Positions 13,572-21,093 of a stretch of 24,348 bases of DNA are shown here, piece after piece. Position 1 is the stretch's first letter. The number at the start of each line of letters is the position of its first letter. The DNA comes from an uncultured Oscillospiraceae bacterium (lineage in GTDB: Bacteria; Bacillota; Clostridia; Oscillospirales; Ruminococcaceae), in assembly GCA_958448395.1 (NCBI GenBank), contig CAUDDP010000027.1, positions 1 to 24,348 on the forward strand. The letters run 5' to 3'. The notes beneath the pieces were generated by a model that did not search any database, was not told the origin of the DNA, and saw only the letters and a list, made by a program, of their open reading frames with translations. Position numbers and translations under genes: made by a program.

Positions 13572-16321
13572 TAGAAAACAATTTGATTTCTCCGCCACAG
13601 CTGCCGAAAGCAACCTGTACCGGCTGCGGCGGATGCAGCAATATCTGTCCGAAAGATGCGATTTTCTTTGAACCAGACGCAGAAGGATTTCAGCATCCAG
13701 TAATTCAAACAGCACTCTGTATTGGCTGCAAAAAATGCGAACACATTTGTCCCGTGCTTCATTGGGAGAATCCCAATCAAGATACCGATCCACCTTGCTA
13801 TGCGGTTCGAGCAAAAGATGCAATTCGGAAGAGAAGTTCTTCCGGCGGTGTTTTCACGTTGGCAGCTCGTGCCATTTTCAAAAAAAGAGGTGTTGTAATA
13901 GGTGCTGCATTTGACAAAAATCTGCACCTTTCCCTCAAAATCGCCAAAACTGAACTGGGTATCGCTCGGATGCGTGGTTCAAAATATGTACAGAGTGATC
14001 CAGAGTGGGTTTACCGTGAGGCAAAGGCATATCTGAAAAAAGGCAGACCGGTTCTTTTTACCGGCTGTCCCTGTCAAGTGGCTGCCATGAAGCAAATTGC
14101 TGGCAGCAAATACAGTGATCAGCTCTATACCATTGACTTGCTTTGTCACGGTGTGCCTTCCCAATCACTGCTGCATCGATACTTGGAAGAAAAGTTCCCG
14201 CACAATCGTATCTTGGGAATCCAATTCCGAGATAAGAAACATGGTTGGACAAGTACCAATCTGGACATCCTCTTTTATGACCGCAAACCTTATCTTGGTA
14301 CCTACCGTGGAAATGATGCTTACCAAAATATTTTTCAAAAAAATATCGGATTGCGTCCTTGCTGCCATGCATGTAAATTTTCTGCTTTTCCTCGTGTTGG
14401 AGATCTGTCTATGGGCGATTTCTGGGGAATTCAAAAGATAGACAGCACCCAAGCAGATGGGAAGGGAACTTCCCTATTAATCATCAACAATCAAAAAGGA
14501 TCGGCTTTCTTTACGGAAATGCAGGCTTATGCAGCATGCAAGCAAATTCCTGTTAACTATAAAACGCTTTCCAACCGCTTTTCTGAGAAAACAACACCAC
14601 ATCCACAAAGAGATTACTTTTTTCATCTGATGAAAACCAGAACCATGGAGGAATCTGTAAAAATGGCTATGAATAACCAACATGATATCGGATTGGTCGG
14701 TATCCCTACAGTCGGGAACTTCGGTGGGGCTTTGACTTACTTTGCTTTATACAAAGTACTGTGTGATATGGGATATACCGTTTTGATGATCGAACGTCCG
14801 AACAACTGTGCACACCGACCAGCATTATCAAAAATATATTATCAGTCTCCTTTCCCAGCGTGCGATACTGCAAAAATCTATCCGAACAAACAGGCAATGA
14901 AGGAACTGAACCAACTCTGTAAAATGTTTGTCGTTGGCTCTGACCAACTGTTCAATGATGGCTTGTACAACAATTTCGGCAGATGGTGTACGCTGGACTG
15001 GGTACAGGACAACAAAAAGAAAATTGCCTATGCGGCTTCTTTTGGACATGATCATATCTGGAGTCCGGAAGAAACACGTGCAGAAATGTCACATTTCATG
15101 CAGCGGTTTGATGCCTTCTCTGTTCGAGAAGAAAGCGGTGTGGAAATTTGTGACAAGGAATTTGGCGTCACTGCACAGTGGGTATTGGATCCCGTTTTTC
15201 TCTGTGAGCCATCATATTATCGGGAACTGGCAGAGCAATCCGAACAACCGATTGCAAGCAATTATGTCGGTGCATATATTCTGGATCCGACAAAAGAAAA
15301 ATCAGATATGCTTCGCTATATTGCCAAGAAGAAAAAATTGGATCCGATGATCTATACAGAGATGCTCTATCAGCAAAAGGACATAAATGATTTTGATTTG
15401 CCAGTACAGTTCGGCGGTTTAATTGAAGATCGACTTTCCAATATCATTCATTCCGATTTCTTTGTTGCGGACTCATTCCATGGCATCTGTTTTGCCATTT
15501 TAATGAAGAAAGACTTTATAGCCATCGTCAATGAAAAACGGGGTAAAAGCCGGTTTGAATCTATTCTTGGTCTGTTGGGATTGAAAGAACGTCTAATTGA
15601 TAATTTGCAAGACCTGAAAAAGAAAGACCATCTGTTAAAAGAATCCATTGACTATGAGGCTGTCTATCGCATTCTGGAAAAAGAAAAAAACCGCTGCAAA
15701 AATTGGCTGCAAACAGCTCTGGAAGACCCAAGGAAAAAACCGATTTCTACCTATGACCTGCTTACCAATCAAATAGATGCACTTACAAAAAAAATTACAA
15801 ATGTTGAGATTCAAAATATGAATCTGAGAAGAAAAGTAATACATTTGCTTCAGTACGCAGACTTTAAACTGGCAATGATTCAAGAATTTTTTGCGTACTG
15901 GAAAGCATTACAGGCGGATCTTCCGAATTATGTCATTGCCATTTCGGTAAAAGATACACCTGGTGCTTACTTCACAGATGAAATGTTCGCAGAAATGAAG
16001 AAAGTTGGTGTAACCATTAACCTGACCAAAAAACATTGGTATGGTTATGCAGCAATCATTGACAGTGGAATGTTACTGGCAGAAGTTTCTGAATATCAGA
16101 AAAGGGTTGCGGTAGAAGCAACTACAAAGGATGGTGTTTCCATCAAAGTAGTCAGCAAGCCATTAAAAGCAGGAAATTATGCCTCTATTGTTGTGGACGG
16201 TGAGGGCAGTTCTGTCAATCGCCGTGGTATCAATATTGTGGTATATGATAAGACAAAACAATGTGTTTGTGACAGTGTGTGCTTTGATACGCATGTAAAA
16301 ACCATTGATTGCCATAGATAA
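13568..16321 (+). CDS. Ferredoxin/FrhB-type flavoprotein fused to polysaccharide pyruvyl transferase, with coiled coil and ILEI-like C-terminal domain
   Basis: A 917-aa fusion carrying the same modules as the protein at 5113-7809 in the opposite order. Residues 17-62 have two 4Fe-4S motifs (CTGCGGCSNICP, CIGCKKCEHICP). Residues about 75-365 are FrhB-like, with RSSSGGVFTL, TGCPCQVAA, IDLLCHGVPS, CCHACKFSAFPR and MGDFWGI. Residues about 371-690 are a pyruvyl transferase with DIGLVG, VVGSDQLFNDG, ASFGHD, AFSVREESG and VADSFHG. A short coiled coil near 730-765 leads to a beta-rich domain containing AISVKDTPGAYF and, later, NRRGINIVVYD and SVCFDTH. The last domain resembles the eukaryotic ILEI/FAM3 fold with its halves exchanged. 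The gene is translationally coupled to the galactofuranosyltransferase. The combined reaction is unknown. Confidence 0.92.
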   Translation: MIENNLISPPQLPKATCTGCGGCSNICPKDAIFFEPDAEGFQHPVIQTALCIGCKKCEHICPVLHWENPNQDTDPPCYAVRAKDAIRKRSSSGGVFTLAARAIFKKRGVVIGAAFDKNLHLSLKIAKTELGIARMRGSKYVQSDPEWVYREAKAYLKKGRPVLFTGCPCQVAAMKQIAGSKYSDQLYTIDLLCHGVPSQSLLHRYLEEKFPHNRILGIQFRDKKHGWTSTNLDILFYDRKPYLGTYRGNDAYQNIFQKNIGLRPCCHACKFSAFPRVGDLSMGDFWGIQKIDSTQADGKGTSLLIINNQKGSAFFTEMQAYAACKQIPVNYKTLSNRFSEKTTPHPQRDYFFHLMKTRTMEESVKMAMNNQHDIGLVGIPTVGNFGGALTYFALYKVLCDMGYTVLMIERPNNCAHRPALSKIYYQSPFPACDTAKIYPNKQAMKELNQLCKMFVVGSDQLFNDGLYNNFGRWCTLDWVQDNKKKIAYAASFGHDHIWSPEETRAEMSHFMQRFDAFSVREESGVEICDKEFGVTAQWVLDPVFLCEPSYYRELAEQSEQPIASNYVGAYILDPTKEKSDMLRYIAKKKKLDPMIYTEMLYQQKDINDFDLPVQFGGLIEDRLSNIIHSDFFVADSFHGICFAILMKKDFIAIVNEKRGKSRFESILGLLGLKERLIDNLQDLKKKDHLLKESIDYEAVYRILEKEKNRCKNWLQTALEDPRKKPISTYDLLTNQIDALTKKITNVEIQNMNLRRKVIHLLQYADFKLAMIQEFFAYWKALQADLPNYVIAISVKDTPGAYFTDEMFAEMKKVGVTINLTKKHWYGYAAIIDSGMLLAEVSEYQKRVAVEATTKDGVSIKVVSKPLKAGNYASIVVDGEGSSVNRRGINIVVYDKTKQCVCDSVCFDTHVKTIDCHR

Positions 16322-16347
16322 ATTCACATGAAAAACAGGAGGACGTT

Positions 16348-17454
16348 ATGAAAAAATACGATTATTTGATTGTTGGTGCTGGTTTGTTTGGTGCAGTATT
16401 TGCATACGAAGCTATACAGCGTGGAAAGACCTGTCTGGTTCTGGAACGCAGAAATCACATTGCCGGCAATATCTACTGCGAAACCATTGAGGACATCCAT
16501 GTACACAAGTATGGTGCACATATCTTCCATACTTCTAACAAACAGGTATGGGACTACATCAATCAATTTGCAGAATTCAACAACTATATCAATTCTCCGA
16601 TTGCAGTTTACAAGGATGAGCTATACAACCTTCCATTCAACATGAACACATTCAGCAAAATGTGGAACATTCGTACACCACAAGAGGCAAAGGAACGCAT
16701 TGCACAGCAAATCGAAGCATTGCATATCACAGAACCCAAGAATCTGGAAGAGCAGGCACTGTCTCTGGTTGGTACCGACGTTTATGAAAAGCTCATCAAG
16801 GGTTATACAGAAAAACAATGGGGCAGAAACTGCACTGATCTGCCATCCTTTATCATCAAGCGTCTGCCGCTGCGATTTACCTATGACAACAACTATTTCA
16901 ATGACCGCTATCAAGGCATTCCAATCGGCGGCTACACCCCGATTGTAGAAAAAATGCTGCAAGGGGCTGATATTCTCACCAGCACAGACTATTTTGATTT
17001 CATTCGGGAAAATCCAGACATTGCAGAAAAAACCGTTTTCACTGGTCAAATTGATGCCTTCTTTGATTACAAGCTTGGCGTGCTGGAATATCGTAGTGTT
17101 CGCTTTGAAACAGAAGTATTGGATTGTGACAACTATCAAGGCAATGCCGTTGTCAACTACACGGAACGGGAAGTTCCATACACCAGAATCATTGAACACA
17201 AGCACTTTGAATTTGGTAAGCAGCCAAAAACGGTCATCTCCAGAGAATATTCTTCTGAATGGAAGAAGGGAGACGAGCCGTATTATCCCGTCAACAATGA
17301 GCGAAACAATGCCATGTATCAATCCTACAAAGAACTGGCAGATACCATCCCGAATGTGATTTTCGGCGGTCGGCTTGGTCAGTATAAGTATTATGACATG
17401 GATAAGGTAATCGCTGCTGCACTGGAAGCGGTGCAGGTTGAATTCGGTGCATAA
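16348..17454 (+). CDS. glf: UDP-galactopyranose mutase
   Basis: A 368-aa flavoenzyme, full length for the family, that converts UDP-galactopyranose to UDP-galactofuranose in the cytoplasm and needs reduced FAD. It has the FAD-binding motif VGAGLFGAVFA near residue 9, ERRNHIAGN, HKYGAHIFHTSN, the substrate region YTEKQWGR with ITRLP-type IKRLPLRFTYDNNYF, VFTGQIDAFFDYKLG, LEYRS, and the C-terminal GRLGQYKYYDMD. AGGAGG about 6-7 bases before the ATG supports the start. It sits 26 bp after the pyruvyl transferase fusion and provides the donor for the GlfT2-like enzyme of the same operon. Confidence 0.97.
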   Translation: MKKYDYLIVGAGLFGAVFAYEAIQRGKTCLVLERRNHIAGNIYCETIEDIHVHKYGAHIFHTSNKQVWDYINQFAEFNNYINSPIAVYKDELYNLPFNMNTFSKMWNIRTPQEAKERIAQQIEALHITEPKNLEEQALSLVGTDVYEKLIKGYTEKQWGRNCTDLPSFIIKRLPLRFTYDNNYFNDRYQGIPIGGYTPIVEKMLQGADILTSTDYFDFIRENPDIAEKTVFTGQIDAFFDYKLGVLEYRSVRFETEVLDCDNYQGNAVVNYTEREVPYTRIIEHKHFEFGKQPKTVISREYSSEWKKGDEPYYPVNNERNNAMYQSYKELADTIPNVIFGGRLGQYKYYDMDKVIAAALEAVQVEFGA

Positions 17455-17472
17455 TAAGAGAGGAGTCTATCC

Positions 17473-17706
17473 ATGTGGATTTGTACACAAAATGAAGATG
17501 CCCTCTATCATGTCATTGCAGTGCGAGCTGTCAAAATGATAGCAGAACACAGCTATTCTGTCATCGGTATCCTTCCGGGAGAAACAGAACCTGTTATACT
17601 GGGAGAATATGCCGATTACCAAACTGCAAGTGCGGAGATCAAACAAATGGATACATTTCTATCCAATGGAACAAAAACCGTTTATCATATGCAAAAAGAA
17701 AATTAA
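17473..17706 (+). CDS. Small protein of unknown function (77 aa)
   Basis: This gene starts 18 bp after glf and is preceded by GAGAGGAG about eight bases before the ATG, so it is probably translated as the last gene of the operon. The protein begins MWICTQNEDALYHVIAVRAV and has a two-strand, helix-like pattern with ILGEYADYQTASAEIKQMDT. It has one Cys and no signal peptide or membrane segment. Similar short MWI(R)-type proteins with a LGxYxxxxxA motif occur in many Clostridia and phages, as far as I recall, but no function is known. A hairpin follows directly. Confidence 0.75.
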   Translation: MWICTQNEDALYHVIAVRAVKMIAEHSYSVIGILPGETEPVILGEYADYQTASAEIKQMDTFLSNGTKTVYHMQKEN

Positions 17707-17714
17707 ACAGAAAA

Positions 17715-17748
17715 ACCGTCTTCCGCTGCAATTACAACGGAAGACGGT
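17715..17748 (+). terminator. Hairpin ending the galactofuranose operon
   Basis: ACCGTCTTCCG (17715-17725) and CGGAAGACGGT (17738-17748) form a perfect 11-bp stem with a 12-base loop. The following ATTATTCCAT is only a weak U-tract, so termination may be incomplete and some readthrough into the exporter genes is possible. Confidence 0.65.
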
Positions 17749-17778
17749 ATTATTCCATATAAAATAATAAAATAAGAA

Positions 17779-17808
17779 TTGCCTCTTTATAAATTGATCG
17801 GGCATAAT
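17779..17808 (+). promoter_or_regulatory. Putative promoter of the ABC exporter genes
   Basis: TTGCCT (17779-17784) and CATAAT (17803-17808) are 18 bp apart. The -10 is embedded in the small palindrome GGCAT-A-ATGCC (17801-17811), a possible repressor site. The match is moderate. Confidence 0.45.
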
Positions 17809-17864
17809 GCCGATTCATTTATTTTCAAATCGAAAACAATCTTCCTAGTAAAAAGGAGTTTATT

Positions 17865-18632
17865 ATGATAAAGACACTGAAAAAATACAAATTTCTATTC
17901 GGAGAACTCGTAAAACGAGATTTCCGACAGAAATACAAAAAGACAACACTGGGTGTCATATGGAGCATCCTCAATCCACTGGCGGAATTTCTGATTCTGA
18001 TGATGATCTTTAAGAATCTTTTCGGAAGAACCACACCGCACTACACAGTCTATATGCTGATTGGTATTCTTACGTACAGCTTTTTCAGCAATGCAACTAC
18101 GTCTGGTATGCAGTCATTTTTAAGCAATGCAGCAATTATCCAAAAAATCAAACTGCCGATCTGGCTCTTTCCACTCTCAAAAAACGTGTCCGCTCTTATC
18201 AACTTTTTTATCACCTTGATTTTATTGATTCCTTTCATGGTGATTGACAATGTTTCCTTTACATGGAAACTAATCTTCCTTACGTTTCCAATCATTTTAC
18301 TGTTTTTTATGAATTTTGGACTGAGTCTGCTCCTTGCATCCCTGTATATCTTTTTCAAAGATGTACAGTACTTTTACTCCATCTTCTGCCGACTGCTGTA
18401 TTTTTGCTGTGCCGTATTCTGGTATGACACTTCCCTTTCAGAACAAGGACAAAAATTGCTGCACATCAATCCTGTATATGATTTTATTGCCTACTCCCGT
18501 TCTATTATCATTGATGCCCAGATTCCATCCCTCACGAATCACCTGATTATGCTTGCCTATACAGCAGGTATGCTAATCATCGGTTTTTTAGTTTACCATT
18601 ACAACAAAGAAAAATTTGTGTTTTATCTATAA
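17865..18632 (+). CDS. ABC-2 type polysaccharide exporter permease (TagG/Wzm-like)
   Basis: A 255-aa integral membrane protein with about six transmembrane helices and the ABC-2 N-terminal signature LVKRDFRQKYKKTTLGVIWSILNPL. Later landmarks include the central FFKDVQYFYSIFCRLLYFCCAVFWY and the C-terminal LVYHYNKEKFVFYL. This layout is typical of permeases that export lipid-linked O-antigen or teichoic-acid-type polymers. AAAAGGAG about seven bases before the ATG supports the start. The ATPase partner starts 12 bp downstream. In context it should move the finished or lipid-linked galactofuranose glycan to the outer face of the membrane. Confidence 0.93.
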   Translation: MIKTLKKYKFLFGELVKRDFRQKYKKTTLGVIWSILNPLAEFLILMMIFKNLFGRTTPHYTVYMLIGILTYSFFSNATTSGMQSFLSNAAIIQKIKLPIWLFPLSKNVSALINFFITLILLIPFMVIDNVSFTWKLIFLTFPIILLFFMNFGLSLLLASLYIFFKDVQYFYSIFCRLLYFCCAVFWYDTSLSEQGQKLLHINPVYDFIAYSRSIIIDAQIPSLTNHLIMLAYTAGMLIIGFLVYHYNKEKFVFYL

Positions 18633-18644
18633 GGAGGTACGAAT

Positions 18645-19874
18645 ATGGCTATAATCGAAGCATCTCATCTTTATATTCGCTACCTGCTGGGCGACTTTCG
18701 GGATATTGGTCTGAAAGAATGGGTGATTCAAAAAGCAAAAAAAGAACGACGTGTGGAAAATCGCTGGTCTGTGGAAGATGTCTCCTTCACATTGGAAAAG
18801 GGAGATTTTATGGGCATCATCGGTGTAAACGGTGCAGGAAAATCCACGCTGTTAAAATCAATTGCTGGCATCCTTCCACCAAAGCAAGGTACATTACAAG
18901 TAAATGGCAACATCATTGCACTGCTGGAATTGGGAACCGGCTTTGACGGCGATCTGAACCTGATTGAAAATATCTATATGCGTGGTGCACTGCTTGGTTA
19001 TACCAAGGAATTCATTGCAGAACGTGTCCGGGAAATCATTCAATTTGCAGAATTGGAGCCATTTCAGTACTACAAATACAAGCAGCTTTCCAGTGGCATG
19101 CGTTCTCGTCTGGCATTCGCCATCGCATGTATGGTAAATCCTGAAATCTTAATTCTGGATGAAGTACTATCTGTCGGAGACGGCGGCTTCCGAAAGAAAA
19201 GTGAACAAAAAATGATGCAAATCATTCAGAATGGTGCTACTACGCTGTTTGTCAGTCATTCGACTATGCAAATGCGGCGACTCTGCAATAAGCTGCTCTG
19301 GCTGGACAAGGGAAAACAAATTGCATTTGCCAACAACAAACAAGAATGTACAGAATTGCTCACACGCTATGAACGATATCTGAAACAACGTTCTACTGAT
19401 CCAACTGCAAAACCAGATCTAACCAGCTCGCTTCCCCCTGCTACGGCAGGAAAAGAAAAAAAGCCAACACCATATGAAACCTGTTTACAACTCTATGTGA
19501 ATACACTGCATAAAATGGTGCTTCATCCGAAAACGGTGGAAAATTTTATCACCTACTTTCAAACCAAACACATCACACACATTGCCGTTTATGGAGAAAC
19601 CATGTTGCTAAAAACTTTTTCTGCCTTGCTGATACAAGCAGGGGTTACCATTGATTATATCGTGGAAAACCGAAAAGAAAGCAACTATTGTAAAACGATT
19701 TACAATCGTTCCATAGAAAAATACCCATACACCCAATGCATTTTTATTATAGATATGGTATCTACGGATAAAATCCGAAACAAACTCAAAAAATTAACCA
19801 ACATTCCCACTGTTACCATTCCGGAACTCTTAAACTACTCTGACTGGGAATCTAAATCCAAAAGAAAAAAATAA
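18645..19874 (+). CDS. ABC exporter ATP-binding protein with extra C-terminal domain (TagH/Wzt-like)
   Basis: A 409-aa ATPase. Residues about 1-245 hold the nucleotide-binding domain: Walker A GVNGAGKST, the Tag/Wzt-type ALLELGTGFDGDLNLIENIY, signature LSSGMRSRLAFA, Walker B EILILDEVLSVGD and the switch His in LFVSHS. A Pro/Lys-rich linker follows. Residues about 275-409 form a Rossmann-like alpha/beta domain (HIAVYGETMLLKTFSALLIQ, TIDYIVENRKES, QCIFIIDM) that does not look like the beta-sandwich of O9-type Wzt proteins. It may bind a nucleotide or the polymer end, but that is a guess. AAGGAGGT about eight bases before the ATG supports the start. A strong terminator follows. Confidence 0.93.
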   Translation: MAIIEASHLYIRYLLGDFRDIGLKEWVIQKAKKERRVENRWSVEDVSFTLEKGDFMGIIGVNGAGKSTLLKSIAGILPPKQGTLQVNGNIIALLELGTGFDGDLNLIENIYMRGALLGYTKEFIAERVREIIQFAELEPFQYYKYKQLSSGMRSRLAFAIACMVNPEILILDEVLSVGDGGFRKKSEQKMMQIIQNGATTLFVSHSTMQMRRLCNKLLWLDKGKQIAFANNKQECTELLTRYERYLKQRSTDPTAKPDLTSSLPPATAGKEKKPTPYETCLQLYVNTLHKMVLHPKTVENFITYFQTKHITHIAVYGETMLLKTFSALLIQAGVTIDYIVENRKESNYCKTIYNRSIEKYPYTQCIFIIDMVSTDKIRNKLKKLTNIPTVTIPELLNYSDWESKSKRKK

Positions 19875-19898
19875 GCACCCTTTTCATACCAAAAACGA

Positions 19899-19943
19899 AA
19901 AAGCCGACTTGTCACACAAAAACATTGTTGCAAGTCGGCTTTT
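19899..19943. terminator. Bidirectional rho-independent terminator
   Basis: AAAAGCCGACTTG (19899-19911) and CAAGTCGGCTTTT (19931-19943) form a perfect 13-bp stem with a 19-base loop. T-rich sequence on the plus strand and the A-rich 5' flank on the other let it serve both the ABC exporter (plus) and the HD-domain gene (minus, stop at 19961). Confidence 0.85.
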
Positions 19944-19960
19944 ATAATTATTTATTTTTC

Positions 19961-20458
19961 TTAAACTTGTCCCATCTGTAGGACAGTTTTTGGAATCGGA
20001 ATGGAAAATGTCTCATAAATTGCACAAATTTTATCTGCGATACAAACTAATACACTCTCCCGATATCGTGGCGGCGTTAAATTCAATGGAAACATATGTT
20101 TCACAATCATATCTCGTTCCACTGCATTCAACTGAAAATCCCGTTCTGCATTTTGCAATGCCACCGCTGCATGAGAAAATCCATGTGCCTTGCGAAAGGG
20201 ATCTTTTATGTGCCAGTCATAGAGAAAATAATCATGCAGCAATGCACCACGAATCAAACTACGCAAGTGCACCCGAATGCCAAATCGCCTTGCCAACCAG
20301 ATACTCATATAGGCGACAAAGACGGAATGCTGATAACAACTGACTATGCCATGCTGCACATATCCTTTTTCCTGTACCATACCAGTAGATTGTAGAATGG
20401 TACGACCATTTCTCTCAATCAGTGAAATAAATTCTTCCGGTGTCTGCATTGGTTTCAT
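19961..20458 (-). CDS. HD-domain metal-dependent phosphohydrolase family protein
   Basis: A 165-aa soluble protein with the conserved HD-domain metal ligands: His44 in YQHSVFVAY, His75-Asp76 in GALLHDYFLYDWH, His92/His96 in AHGFSHAAVA, His121 in VKHMFPL and Asp142 in VCIADK. Family members hydrolyse nucleotides, cyclic nucleotides or phosphates; the substrate here cannot be read from sequence. Small HD proteins of this size are common single genes in Clostridia. The ATG at 20458 is preceded by AGGCAGG; a TTG at 20485 is the longer alternative but has poorly placed ribosome-site bases. It converges with the ABC exporter and seems to be monocistronic. Confidence 0.85.
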   Translation of the reverse strand: MKPMQTPEEFISLIERNGRTILQSTGMVQEKGYVQHGIVSCYQHSVFVAYMSIWLARRFGIRVHLRSLIRGALLHDYFLYDWHIKDPFRKAHGFSHAAVALQNAERDFQLNAVERDMIVKHMFPLNLTPPRYRESVLVCIADKICAIYETFSIPIPKTVLQMGQV

Positions 20459-20510
20459 AAGCTGCCTGCCTTTCTGATTCTGCAAGTCCTATTTTTCCTT
20501 TTTTCAAAAT

Positions 20511-20531
20511 CAGTATAGCAGGCTTATACTG
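20511..20531 (-). promoter_or_regulatory. Extended -10 promoter within a palindrome, HD-domain gene
   Basis: CAGTATA (20511-20517) and TATACTG (20525-20531) are 7-bp inverted arms with a 7-bp spacer. On the minus strand the proximal arm provides TATACT preceded by TGC, an extended -10. The -35 (TTCCAA at 18 bp spacing) is weak. The symmetry suggests an operator overlapping the promoter, although symmetric TATA sequences can arise by chance. Confidence 0.5.
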
Positions 20532-20591
20532 CAATTTGGAAGAATATTATGTGAAACTTTAGTGAAATCAGTTGACATAATGTGACAAATG

Positions 20592-20637
20592 AAAAAATCC
20601 AACCCCTGTTAAACTAAAAACAACAGGGGCTGGATTT
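20592..20637 (-). terminator. Terminator after iscU
   Basis: AAATCCA-A-CCCCTGTT (20595-20610) pairs with AACAGGGG-C-TGGATTT (20622-20637), giving 15 base pairs, one mismatch and an 11-base loop. On the minus strand the stem runs into a T6 tract. It closes the metY-iscS-iscU group six bases after the iscU stop. Confidence 0.85.
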
Positions 20638-20642
20638 CTATT

Positions 20643-21074
20643 TTATTCTGCACAGTGTGCACAATTTTCACAATCGGGAAACTGAGAGGCATCATATGCA
20701 ATGCCATTCTTGTCATAATAGTCCTTTAAAGCAGACTTAATTGCCTCTTCTGCCAAAACAGAACAATGCAGTTTATGTGCCGGCAGTCCATCTAAAGCTT
20801 CTGCCACTGCCTTATTTGTCAACTGCAATGCTTCAGAAACTGGTTTTCCCTTGATCATCTCTGTTGCCATGGAACTGGAAGCAATGGCACTTCCACAACC
20901 AAATGTTTCAAACTTTACATCAGAAATAATATCATTGTCAATCTTCAGATAAATTTTCATAATGTCTCCGCACTTCGCATTGCCAACTTCGCCAATCCCA
21001 TCTGCCTGTTCCAATACGCCAACATTGCGGGGATGCAGAAAATGATCCATTACTTTTTCACTATATAAAGCCAT
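20643..21074 (-). CDS. iscU: Iron-sulfur cluster assembly scaffold protein IscU/NifU-type
   Basis: A 143-aa scaffold on which Fe-S clusters are built before transfer to apoproteins. The three cluster-ligand cysteines are present: Cys35 in NAKCGD (with the stabilising Asp37), Cys60 in FGCGSA and Cys104 in HCSVLAEEA. The C-terminal tail CENCAHCAE carries three more cysteines, as in many clostridial NifU-type proteins. AAGGAAGG about eight bases before the ATG supports the start. It begins 19 bp after the cysteine desulfurase that donates its sulfur. No fdx, hscAB or iscR is seen, so this is the minimal two-gene form usual in anaerobic Firmicutes. Confidence 0.96.
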   Translation of the reverse strand: MALYSEKVMDHFLHPRNVGVLEQADGIGEVGNAKCGDIMKIYLKIDNDIISDVKFETFGCGSAIASSSMATEMIKGKPVSEALQLTNKAVAEALDGLPAHKLHCSVLAEEAIKSALKDYYDKNGIAYDASQFPDCENCAHCAE

Positions 21075-21093
21075 ATCCTGTACCTTCCTTTCC

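Noticed and set aside
13466..13927. Cys-rich minus-strand reading frames of 133-153 aa
   Set aside because: Antisense to the 4Fe-4S and FrhB coding region; the composition reflects codons of the real gene.
16621..17322. 233-aa minus-strand reading frame
   Set aside because: Antisense shadow of glf; no recognisable features.
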